Positions 20,940 through 30,935 of a DNA stretch of 64,000 nucleotides are shown here, piece after piece (the first letter of the stretch is position 1; each line of letters starts with the position of its first letter). The stretch lies in the NCBI GenBank assembly GCA_025890175.1, contig JANPYM010000013.1:442013-506012 (forward strand), given 5' to 3'. The DNA comes from Ciborinia camelliae. Its lineage: Eukaryota; Ascomycota; Leotiomycetes; Helotiales; Sclerotiniaceae. The notes below the pieces were generated by a model. That model was not told where the DNA came from. It ran no database searches and saw nothing but the letters and a program-made list of their open reading frames with translations. The position numbers and the translations under genes are program-made.

Positions 20940-22826
20940 TAAATATAGTTATTTTCCACGGAATGGAGACATCAGAGGATTCAGAGCTGATGTTCTATCC
21001 CTTTGCGAATTGTGTCGAGAGAAGTAGAGCTTCATGAGAGCATTTCACGTGGTTCAAGCGAAATGTACAATTCCGCAGATGGAGGATGTGCCCTGTGTGA
21101 CACTGTACTCAAATTCCTAGAACAAATGGGTGCGCGGCGGGAAGATGTTTTTCCTACTCTTCGCTACAGTGAAGAGGGATATAATTTGACTTGATGGAAA
21201 TGGGTAGATAAAGCAAAATGATTTTCGGTGGAATTTATACTACAGAAGGTTGCTTAAATTTAAGGAAAGCTCCCACTTGCTAAAGACAACGAGGCCGAAT
21301 AACAATCGTGAAGATGATCGGCTAGCTGAGCATCTATCATTAAGACCAGATGTACCGTCGGAAGGGCAGTTTCGGTATTATATCCAAATGGTTGCGTTAC
21401 AGCACGACGAGTGTCGAAATCAGAGTAATGTCAACCAAAAGTTACCAATCAGGAGTACAGATATATAGCCTGAGGGGGTCAGCCTCACTTGGTAGAGACC
21501 AATGGAAGATATGGTAGCTGGATTGCGTTTAGATATTGCTGGAGTTCTTCTCCTATATTGTGAACAACTACTCAGAATCTGGCACATCATTATGAGATAT
21601 CTATGCCTGCTCTTCCACAAACCATAAAAGATGCGGTTATCTTTACTCGTCGAATAGGTTACCAATATCTTTGGATTTATTGTATGTGTATTGTACAGGG
21701 CCCCGGAGGACATTGCGCCACGGAGTCGTCAAACATGTCAGATATCTACGGTGGTACCTTCCTTAACGATTGCAGCAGAACCATCAGTAGATACTACTTC
21801 TAGGTTCTTTGCCAGTACCAATCTTTTTCGCCAGCTGCAATATACTCAACAGTGCAGAGAATTAAATTACTCGCTTAAAGATCACTATTCCCACTATCAA
21901 AAGGAAGGGAGGTTATACCTTTGACTTCTCCTTGATCTTCGTCGACCAGCATTCGCAGCTTGTCTCGGCAAACGCGATTGGACTTTACAGGAAGATCTCC
22001 TCTCGCCACGAATGATATGATTTGGGAACTAGCAGCTATACTAGAGATATCTCAAGCAAGAATCCATCGAGTCATGCACCACTCGAGCATTTCAATTTGT
22101 GGATGATGTAAATCAATCAGGCCAAAACCACGCTGGTTTTGGGAACGAAAGAAAGTTCGAAACATCCACTTGGTACAGGATCGTGGATGTCTATGCCACT
22201 TGCCAAATATCTGTTCGAAGGGACCTGCTAGTTGGTATTTCGGCTATTGCCCAAGTGGCGGGTAAAGTGATGGGATAATCTCCTGGTGCATACAAGGCAG
22301 GCCTTTGGGAACATGACTTCCACCGTGGTCTCATTTGGAAAAGATTAGACGGAAGCAAAGTTCCCGGCTCATGCCTTTCATTCGACATGCAGAGTATATA
22401 GCACCATGTTGGAGCTGGACATTAATCGATACTAGTCAAGTGCCGTAATGTCGTCTCCATATAAGTGATGTCGAAGATTGGCAACAAGATTATAATTTTA
22501 ATGCCAATATTATCGAGGTAATTATTGAAAACGAAAAAGACAATCCGTTGGGAATCATCCGTAGCGATCATATCAAGCTCTCTGGAAATCTACTCGAAGT
22601 GTGTCACCATGAAATCCCCTCGGACTTTCTTGACTGTCCGAATGGTAAGAGCTACTCCGAATCAGAAGTTAAGTCTCATTTCTTTGCTCATACCTATAGC
22701 ACACGCCTTTGGATTACGCATCAATGGAAAGAAGTGGATGCAAAGGTCCTGATAGTTGATAGTACAGACAAAATAGCCATTGCCAACAAAAAAGTGGCCG
22801 GCTTCTTCAAACCAAAGATGAATTGA
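20940..22826 (+). pseudogene. Decayed HET-domain gene
   Basis: Fragments in successive frames follow the order of a fungal HET (heterokaryon incompatibility) protein. They are an N-terminal LCELCRE / GGCALCDTVLKFLEQMG zinc-like head (about 20998-21130), a GSWIAFRYCW block equivalent to the HET 'LSYCWG' strand (about 21517), LPQTIKDAVIFTRRIGYQYL with the catalytic-like core (21606-21680), MSDIYGG, WTLQEDLLSPRMI (about 21975), WYRIVDVYA (about 22170), AGLWEHDFHRGLIWKRL (about 22300) and IKLSGNLLEV near 22570. At least three in-frame stops and several frame changes interrupt it. Many of the stops are TAG or TAA, as expected from C-to-T decay of Trp and Gln codons. HET proteins trigger cell death after fusion of unlike hyphae. 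This copy cannot make a full protein. Confidence 0.8.
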
Positions 22827-24476
22827 TTCTTTAAAGGACTGGGAATCTCAATGAGTATCAACGGATTGGGTGCTTCTCATGGCTACCCGGCAACTATGCT
22901 GATCAGTCAGTGAAGCAAGAATGGATAACAAGAGAGATTACAATTATATAAATGTCACGGGATACTTGTAGGGAGTTCAGGGATAACTGATCAAGGCAAT
23001 ACCTACAGTAATCACCAACCTACTGCAATATTGTTGAAACCACTTTTTACAAGCTACTACTGTTTTTCCCTACATATCCAAGATTGAAGATCAATCCACA
23101 GACCAGTGTCATCCGAGATCAATGAGAAAAGAGAGGGTAGCTTTTTCGGGTTTCAGTTCCATCAATAAATACTCCCATATATTGCTCTTCCCGCCACCAA
23201 ATTCACTATCATAACAAACCCATCAAAACTGCGAATTGAACCCACCACGCACATATAGAAAAGGAAAAAAAACCACGAACGTACCAAACCAAAAGAACAC
23301 ATTAAAAAGATAAAACCCCATAGAAAAAAATAGCAAAAATACGCCGGCCGCCACAATCCGCGAAAGGTCTCTCGCTATCTGGGATCGTCTTGAACCTAGT
23401 TGAAAGCCACGAAGGCGAACTTGAACCACTACCGCTGCGCCAAAGGCACACGCTGGGCCGAGATGTTCTGATTAAACTTGGATTATATAGAGAGGGGGAG
23501 GGGAGTTCACCATACATTACTTACCTACTACCAATTATGTATTCATAATCTATTAATCCGTCACGAAGGTCAAACTCAGTTTTATTGGGACAAATGACCT
23601 CAGTTCAACTTAGTGTACAACCTCGGATATATATAATAAGAATTGAAACAGTATCTATCAAGAATTACAAAACAACTGAGTCTATCTATCATTAAACAAT
23701 CTAACAACTTTACATACCCTACGCAGCCAATATATATATATATATACCTTAGTGGAGATGACCGGTTTCAAAACATAGTATATAGATTGTATCTAAAAAT
23801 ATAAATTGTATTTCAAAATATAAACTATTTTTGAAGATATAAATTGTTTTTAAAAATAAAACGTTTTTGAAAATAAAGCGTTTTTAAAAATATAACGTTT
23901 TTGAAAATATAAAGCGTTTTTGAATCAAAACATCGTTTTTAAATCAAAATATCGTTTTTAAAAATAAATCGTTTTTGAAACTATTTTAACTATATAATTT
24001 TATTTATTTTTAATTAATTCAAACAAAACAAAACATATCCTTTATAGTGTAATGGTAATGTGTTTGATTTGAATTTTCAAAGTTGAAAAAAAAAATTAAT
24101 TGAAACTTGAAACTTGAAATTTGAAATGAAATATGAAATATCTTAATTGATATTTATTTTTATTTTTTTTAAATTCAAAATATTTAATAAAAACAATTTA
24201 TATTTTCAAAAACGCTTTTTTTTTTCAAAAACGCTTTTTTCTTTCAAAAACGCTTTTTTTTTTCAAAAACGCTTTTTTCTTTCAAAAACGCTTTTTCTTT
24301 TTAAAAACGCTTTTTTTTTTAAAAACAGTTTATTTTCAAAAATGATTTAATTTTAAATAGAATGCGAATACTCCATCAACTGAGATATGGTTTTTGAACC
24401 TGATCACAATGAAATCACTGTTTCTAAACCCCTAGTAGCTCCGCTAAGGTATATATGTACATCTATATCTTCACTT
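22827..24476. other. AT-rich intergenic region
   Basis: No gene is seen. It holds a tRNA-like 5' half on the minus strand (about 23427-23449), a TA tract (23732-23745), the AT-rich inverted array (23765-24355) and a second tRNA-like head (24038-24060). The Phe/Lys open frame at 24147-24350 is a product of the array. Confidence 0.6.
23765..24355. repeat. AT-rich array in inverted orientation
   Basis: The left arm (about 23765-23990) repeats units such as AGCGTTTTTGAAAATA. The right arm (about 24190-24355) repeats the reverse complement form TTTTCAAAAACGCTTTTT. A ~200-bp AT-rich centre separates them. The transcript would fold into a long imperfect hairpin. Confidence 0.85.
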
Positions 24477-25396
24477 TTAGTTCACCAAAATCCCATACCT
24501 CTCATACGGGAAATTTTCCAAAGTCGGCAAATAATCACCCCATCCATCACCAACCGTCCCCACAATACCATCTTCCTTCTCGTTCCCTCCTTCCCCCGTT
24601 GACCCCGCCAGAACCTCCTCTTCTCTCCCAACATACTCCCCCACCAACTCCGGATGCGGACACCAAATCACTCTCATCCCCGCTCTTCTCCCGCTCTCTA
24701 CACCCGGTACCGAATCTTCAAATACAAGGCATTCTTCAGGTTTCACAGGCTCTTCTCCTTCCTCTAAACTCTGGTTTATAGTTTCCAATGCTAGCAGGTA
24801 AATATCCGGAGCAGGTTTCCCCCGCCCAGGTCCAATTCGCGGATCATCACCTAGAACCTTTCGATGTGGTGGGAATGTCTCAAAGAGCGTTACGTGATTT
24901 TTAGTTTTCACATCATACATCTCCTTGTGACTACTAGTCGCCAGGGCAATATGTAATTTCCTCTCCTTCACACCTTCCTTCCCTTTTGTACGCGCATTCT
25001 CCAGTTCACCCAGTAGCTTCACCACTCCGGGTAATGGCATGCAAGTTTGAAACAGGTCTTTTTTTAACGATTCTTGTTCTTCAATATATTGTTCATTGGA
25101 GACTGGGAGATTGGCCCAGGAAAAGAAAATTGCTGTTGCGGATGCGGCGGGGCGTCCTTGCATTTGCGCTTTTATGGACCAGGGGATGGGGGGCTTGTTG
25201 TACTTTTTCAAGAGTGTGTTGGTTACGAGGGTATATTTGTCTTCGGAGTCGAGGAGGAGTCCGTCCATGTCGAAGAGACAGGCGCGGATTGGGGGGAAAC
25301 TTTGGAAAGAGGTTAGTTAAAGAATGGTTGGGCAAATTTTGGCAAAAGTAGGAGAGAGAGCTCTGGGGAATTAACGTACTCTGTTCGGGGTGCCAT
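24477..25396 (-). CDS. HAD-superfamily hydrolase (pseudouridine-5'-phosphatase / HDHD1-like)
   Basis: There are two exons (25396-25380, only 17 nt, and 25299-24477) joined across an 80-bp GTACGT...AAAG intron in phase 2, giving 279 aa. The tiny first exon encodes MAPRT and is supported by the exact frame match. HAD motif I is FDMDGLLLDSED with the nucleophile Asp16 and Asp18. Motif II is the ATSS serine. Motif III lysine lies in RGKPAPDIY, and motif IV is VFEDSVPGVESG. The helical cap after motif I makes it a C1-cap HAD of the pseudouridine-5'-phosphatase/2-deoxyglucose-6-phosphatase type. The exact substrate cannot be read from sequence. It is divergent from the TTC1-like gene with only 177 bp between starts. 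Confidence 0.88.
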
Positions 25397-25573
25397 GATT
25401 GTGGTATTGTATTCTGACTCTGGTGGGTGTGAATAGAGTCAAAGGTTGTGGGGATGTTGGCGGGGTAAATGAATATATACGGTCAGTGCGGCCGATATGC
25501 GGGATTGCTTCCGCTCATATGATTCAATGCCAGCACGCCAAACAGCAAAACATTCAGCAAACATTCATCCATC
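25397..25573. promoter_or_regulatory. Short divergent promoter between HAD hydrolase and TTC1-like gene
   Basis: Only 177 bp separate the two start codons, so the core promoters must share this interval. No factor site is claimed. Confidence 0.5.
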
Positions 25574-26654
25574 ATGACAACACGCACTGAAAAGTTCCAG
25601 CGCAAACCTCGCGATGGAGATTCCGAGCCTGCAGAAGCTGAAGAAATTCTAAAATTTTCTCCGGAGGAAGAAGCTGTTCGTCTCTTACCCTCTTGGCAAT
25701 CCGCAGCCGCCTTTAATTTACTCAGTGCTAATGACATGAATCGCAGTCACTCCTAGCCGAATCAAACACTCTGAAAGCTACAGCAAACAACCTATTTGCC
25801 CAGAAATCCTACAAAGAAGCTATCGATACATATGAAAGCGCATTATCAACATGCCCGAAATATTTAGAATATGAAAGAGCCGTGCTTAAGAGTAATGTGG
25901 CGGCTTGTTATTTGAAGTTAGAGGAGTGGAAGGAGGCTGCCAAAGCAAGCTCAGAAGCTTTAGATGGGTTGGAGAAATTGCAGAAAGATGAGGGGAAGGA
26001 GAAAGAAGAGAACGGAGATGGGGAGGCAAAGAAAGAGGATGTGAAGGAAGAGGAAGAGGCAGACGAGGAGATCATAAGTGAAGGTGCTACAAAGGCGGAG
26101 AATATGAGAGGGAAGGATATTGATGATGCGAAAGAAAGTCGAGCAAAAGATATTGAGCGGATAAGAGCGAAAGCTTTGATGAGGAGGGCGAGGGCTAGGA
26201 GTGAACAAGACGGATGGTCTACTTTGGCAGGTGCTGTAGAAGGTACGTTTTCCATTATCAATCCCCCATGTCTCATTTAATCCCCAGAGTCATATTCTGA
26301 CATATTCAACCTTCAAAATCTAGACTACAAGCTCCTCTCCACCTTCACCAACCTCTCCGCCATCGACCGCAAAACAGTACAAACGCAACTCCGTCTCTTG
26401 CCACCCCGAAGCAAAGCAGCCCAAGATCGAGAAATGGGAGAAATGATGGGGAAATTAAAGCAGGTTAGTTTGATTGATTCTTGTAAGTCTTATTTCTTTT
26501 CATTCATGAAAGGCTTACGGTTCGGGATGTGATACTGTAGTTCGGAAATGGCATACTCAAGCCATTTGGATTATCCACAGACAACTTTCAAATGGTTAAG
26601 GATGAAAAGACTGGTGGGTATAGTATGAATTTTAATCAAGGTGGGAATTCATGA
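25574..26654 (+). CDS. Tetratricopeptide repeat protein 1 (TTC1-like)
   Basis: There are four exons (25574-25675, 25747-26242, 26324-26463, 26541-26654). All introns are GT-AG with matching phases, and the product is 283 aa. The TPR region begins [20 protein letters not shown] and continues with [21 protein letters not shown] Lys/Glu-rich insertion (about residues 125-165) follows, then [16 protein letters not shown] and the third TPR helix pair. The C-terminus [18 protein letters not shown] with GGYSMNF is the distinctive conserved tail of TTC1 proteins. Human TTC1 binds Hsp90/Hsp70 and small GTPases. The fungal role is not established. Intron 1 carries a GCTAATGAC branch point and a TCGCAG acceptor. 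The long acidic insertion between TPRs is not seen in animal TTC1, as far as I recall. Confidence 0.88.
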
Positions 26655-28350
26655 TTGAGGATGTGATGTCTGGATGATACTCAAAATCGAGACTTGGTGG
26701 TTCCACGGCAGGTTTCGAGATTGCACCATCCTTATTTATCAATCTAGAGCATATGTGAGCAAATTTGGGGCAATATTTGGGGTATACATACATGCACTTC
26801 TAAGTAGTATTATAGATGATGCTTGTCTGTACGAGGGTATGAAGTTCTGGTAACAGCCCTATCCACAAAACCTCGAACCAATATAAGGAATGATTGCCGA
26901 CACGCCCACTGCGTGATTAGGTGCACCTATTCGAGAACAATAATATAACCCGTTTTTGAACTTGACATGATGATCATCTTTGCAACTTCAAATATTGTTT
27001 ATCTGCAAGACTCTTTCTGTACGTGATCCATATGCGTACCGCAGTTGTGAGCCCGGCATCCCTCACCCGAAAATATTCCCCACGAACCAAAACCCCCACA
27101 TGGTGCAGGACCTCTCCTTTTACTCGCTTATATTAATCCTAACCTTCATCCCGGCCATCTTCATATCAATAGAAGTATCATATCACGCACGGAATATGAT
27201 CTTGAATAAAGTCAAAACATCTATCTAACCTCTCAGCCAATATCCTCGATACTTTTATCTTTTAAACTATGAGGACTTGCAAACTTTTGTTGGTGATCAA
27301 ATACTGCTTCTTCTGCGTAAGGCTCGATTCGATTTAGATAGCTGCTAAATGGAATCTTGGACATAAGAAACTCGAATAGCAATCTACGGTGAAAATCCGC
27401 GTAGAGAGCGCGTCTCTCGGGGCTGGTTAATGGCATGTAGGGGTAAGAAAGAGGCTTCATTCCAATAGCTCAATTGGGTAGTTGAACACAAGCTTAGCCG
27501 CTGTTAGGGATCAATATGGCAGGTGGTAAATAAATCAACCCTTACCTACTGGTTACAAGCACAACCCTTCACCGCGAAATAAAATAAACTTTATGGTCCT
27601 CAGATTAGCACTTAGTATATCGCTAAAAGCCCTTGGGAAGCTGGGTTCCCTTCACCGTTCACAAATGATTAGATAGATTAGAATAAGAATGCTTCTATCA
27701 TGGATCCCTCCACTTCACGGCATAGAACCAACTCATCGTACCCGCCATATAATCAATCTATATCAGCTTCTTCATATTATTCTTCATTCTTCATCAATAC
27801 ATCCCTAGGTACGAGAGGAGGTACTCCCTCCCAATTTCTACTCAAACCATACATAACAACCCACACCGCAACTAATAATAAATAAAACCTCCAAATTCCT
27901 AGCAGTCATGTCATCATCATACGTTTCAATTTCCCTTCCAAGTTCCCATCCGATCTCATCCCATCCCATCGCATCTCACCCCTGACGATCCCCACCCTTA
28001 TAGCACCGGATCCATCACCCATAGTAATCCATCACCCACCCATCATCACCATCACCATCACCGTCACATGTAAGATAATCTACAAGTATCTGTGCGTAGA
28101 TTTATTTCGGTTTCAAATTTCAAATTTCAACTCACTCTCAACTCTCACTCCCAAGTTCCAATTCCTCTCCTCTCCTCTCCTCTGCCTCCTCTGCCTCCTC
28201 TGCCTCCTCTACTTTAAATAGAATACGGAAGTAAGTACCTCTGGTATCATCACATATTAGATATCCATCGAAAATCGCATATCGTTTACATCCACGCAAG
28301 ACAACAATACAATTACGATTGATGAAGCTATAACGACCATAAAAACAAAC
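26655..28350. other. Mostly non-coding, one possible small gene
   Basis: The plus frame at 26980-27228 ends in a hydrophobic helix and a basic tail (from an internal ATG at 27100, about 42 aa), which is too little to call. The minus frame at 27233-27460 is listed separately. Near 28030-28215 there are CAC/CAT and CTCCT/GCCTCCT pyrimidine repeats, probably the promoter and 5' UTR of the next ORF. Confidence 0.45.
27233..27460 (-). CDS. Small hypothetical protein (75 aa)
   Basis: A complete ATG-to-stop frame encodes MKPLSYPYMPLTSPERR followed by LYADFHRRLLFEFLMSK and SYLNRIEPYAEEAV. The composition is protein-like, with balanced charged and aromatic residues and an amphipathic helix. No signal peptide or membrane segment is seen. 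I do not recognise a family. A second ATG lies nine codons in. Confidence 0.4.
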   Translation of the reverse strand: MKPLSYPYMPLTSPERRALYADFHRRLLFEFLMSKIPFSSYLNRIEPYAEEAVFDHQQKFASPHSLKDKSIEDIG

Positions 28351-28803
28351 ATGTCTTCGAATTTCCCACTCCTCACAAAACCTACATCAGCATCCGCATC
28401 CGCATCTTCATACCGCCAATCTCCCTCTCAACCATCATCTCAATCATCCCAATCACAATCATCCTCTCTCTCTCCCCGCCCATCAGCGCCCCCTTCCTCA
28501 TCCCATCCACGCCCGACCCGCCCCCTCTACAAATACAAAACCCTCTCGGTATCCTACAAAGTTTCCCCTACCACCACCTCCTCCCCTTCCTCCCCTTCCT
28601 CCCCCACCTCCTCTTCCCTCCCCACCTCCTCCCCCCACCCCCTCTCTCCCACAAAACACCTCACAACACTAACCCGCCGACTCGCCTACGAATTCGCGCT
28701 CTTCATGCTCGGCGGCGGATTCAACCTCATGCTTGTGCTTTTATGGCCGGGGTGGATACCGATTTTGGGCGTGGGCGTGGCGGGGTGGTGGGTTTGGGGA
28801 TGA
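28351..28803 (+). CDS. Hypothetical Ser/Pro-rich protein with C-terminal membrane segment
   Basis: An open frame of 150 aa starts at MSSNFPLLTKP. Residues 13-105 are almost entirely Ser, Pro, Thr and Gln. The last ~45 residues (LARRLAYEFALF-type start, then a hydrophobic LMLVLLWPGWIPILGVGVAGW stretch described here without the full run) form one or two membrane helices ending in WVWG. No family is recognised. The low-complexity part overlaps pyrimidine-rich DNA, so the start is uncertain. Confidence 0.5.
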   Translation: MSSNFPLLTKPTSASASASSYRQSPSQPSSQSSQSQSSSLSPRPSAPPSSSHPRPTRPLYKYKTLSVSYKVSPTTTSSPSSPSSPTSSSLPTSSPHPLSPTKHLTTLTRRLAYEFALFMLGGGFNLMLVLLWPGWIPILGVGVAGWWVWG

Positions 28804-29213
28804 GCGAGAGGGAAGGAGGGCACGAAAGAAGGAAAGAAAGATTTTGGGGTGGGTGAATAAAGTGATTTGATTTGGATGGGAAGCGAAAGGATGAGATGAG
28901 ATGGGAAGGGGTGGGAGAGAGAAGAAAAGATGAGGAGTTGGGTATTGAGAAAGAAGGTATCAACGTATCTAAGAGAGATATAAAAATTATGGGTATGAGT
29001 TGATATTGTATTACATGGGGTTTGTGTAATCAGAGCTAATCCTTGTTTTCTATCCAGATTTTATGTTGCTTCCTGGCAACTTTTAAAGCCCTTCATCCTT
29101 CCCTCCATCTATCCCCCCATCTATATCCATTGAACGAAAACCAGATATACCAATATTCAGCCATCGCCCTTGCAATTTCCAATTTTCACCACCGGAACAA
29201 ATCAAGCATAGCC
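28804..29213. other. Intergenic, no gene seen
   Basis: Purine-rich 3' flank of the Ser/Pro-rich ORF and the downstream side of the convergent XAP5 gene. The frame at 29043-29384 (+) is antisense to the XAP5 terminal exon in part. Confidence 0.5.
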
Positions 29214-30530
29214 TCAAGAAAAGAAAAACGCATTTCCACCCGCATCCCTCTTAACCTCCGTCTGATAATCCTTCTCGGGATTAAATTCTTGCCATACACT
29301 CGCGGGATAGATATGTTTATTCCTCTCATACCATCTGCGATCTACTACTTTTGTAAAAGTTGGGTCGTCGTTAAATCCCTCTAGTTCCTCGACTTTCGTG
29401 GTAGGGGTTTTGGTACCCGAGGAAGCTGAGGGGCGTGAGAGAGGATTGTAGGATTCTGGGATAGGGGACTCGGCATCGAGTGGAGTTAGTGAGGCGGTAG
29501 AAGGCGGAGAGGAACTGTGGGAGAAGAGGACTCGGTTGTTAGGTCCTAGGGTGTGGTTTATGATGAAGTAGTAGAAATCATAATGCTAAAAATTCATAAC
29601 ATCAGCATCATGTCCAGTCCTTCCAGAATATGCATAAAAAGGAAAGAAATACTCACATGAGGAATGATCAAACCCCCTCTAACCAACATCAAATCATCCA
29701 CTCCCACCCTCGCCCATTCTCTACTACTATTTGCCTTCTCCCCAACTCCCAACTCTGCCCCAACCTTCCGACTCCTATCCAAGAAAACCCAAATGAAATC
29801 TCCCTTCTTAACTCTCGCCACTCCTCCCGGTATATTAGTCCCGTCATAAAACACAAATGGAATAGCGATCTCGGTCCCCTTAACCGCTTCCTGGATCGCC
29901 AAAAACTCTTTCCGTAGCGATTCCCGAGTTTGCGCTTCTTTCAACAATGCAGATTTAGTGAGAGTTTTTGGTACGAATGAAACGCTGGAGTTGACGGCTA
30001 TTTTCTTTTTCGTCTGTTTTGGGGAAGACGGGGTTCCGGATCGTGAGGGCTCGGTATCGGTATTGGTGCTATTGGTTTCTCCTCCTTCCTCCTCCTCGTC
30101 GACTCCGAATGAAAGTTTGGGCGTTCCTACTTTTCTCTTCTTTTTCTTCAGGGGGGCGGATGGGAGATCGGTGGGTGTGGAGGCACTGTACTAATGCTAT
30201 TAGTCCTATTCAATTATTCAATCCATCCAATCCGTCCTCCCCATCGCCCTTCCTTCCCTCCATCTATAGAATCAAATAAACTCACCCGTCTCCCGCCGGC
30301 GTACTCGCCCCACTCCTCCCGCTTCCATTCCCATTAACAATATCCTGCGCATCTCTCTCCTTCTGCTCAATAGCCTCCGCTCTCCGTTTTCGAAAATCAG
30401 ACAACGCGACCAGTCCTACAGTTTGCGTACTAAGCACATCTTCGACCGTTTTCGATTGTGTTGTGAAGCGCGACTGTGGATTTGGTGTCCCCGTGTGCGA
30501 GGGGGGCTCGGAGAGGGAATTGGATGACAT
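29214..30530 (-). CDS. XAP5/FAM50 family nuclear protein
   Basis: There are three exons (30530-30286, 30185-29657, 29585-29214) with phase-consistent GTGAGT introns, giving 381 aa. The N-terminal part has a FRKRRAEAIEQKERDAQD helix typical of XAP5. It is followed by a basic LKKKKRKVG nuclear signal and a Ser/Thr-rich acidic linker. The conserved core reads IPFVFYDGTNIPG, then GDFIWVFLDRSRK and VRGGLIIPHHYDFYYFI across the second splice junction. The C-terminus has KVVDRRWYERNKHIYPAS. XAP5/FAM50A proteins are nuclear and bind spliceosomal components in animals; the plant relative XCT affects the circadian clock and small RNA. The fungal role is inferred only. The join of the two histidines at the exon 2/3 boundary supports the splice model. 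Confidence 0.9.
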
Positions 30531-30935
30531 ATTTGTGGTCTGCGTTTATTTTGTCAGAGGAATTCAAGGTCTGGAAGAAATGTGTGGTTGAGCTCAGGAT
30601 ACAGTAGAAGTCGAGATGTGGCGATGTGGCGGTGCAAATGCAGGAATCTGGAGCTAGTAGGGTTTATGACGCCATGGAGAAGGTGGAGAAAGTCGATATC
30701 AAAAGACTCGTCAACTGGTGGCTTTACTCATGATAAAATCCTCATGATATGATTTTTCATTCATGCTACGTTTCATCCCATGATAATCATTCTGATCGTT
30801 ACCCAAAGTTGTGAAGACTCACGAGTCCAAAAAGAGAAGAATCTCACCACTCTCATTTATATACCACACTAACTTATATGTCTTATATCCCATCTCAAAA
30901 CCCCAAGAAATATGCTCCCCCATTCTCATCTCCCC
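30531..30935. other. Intergenic, no gene seen
   Basis: This spacer lies 5' of the XAP5 gene and 3' of the phospholipase D-like gene. Nothing distinctive is seen. Confidence 0.5.

Noticed and set aside
24147..24350. Phe/Lys-rich open frame
   Set aside because: A by-product of the poly-T and CAAAAACG repeat units.
25908..26276. Minus-strand Ser/Phe-rich frame opposite the TTC1-like gene
   Set aside because: Shadow of the Lys/Glu-rich insertion.
29594..29947. XAP5 exon 2 taken as a separate gene
   Set aside because: The frame joins neighbouring exons through phase-matched introns and together they make the family's conserved core.
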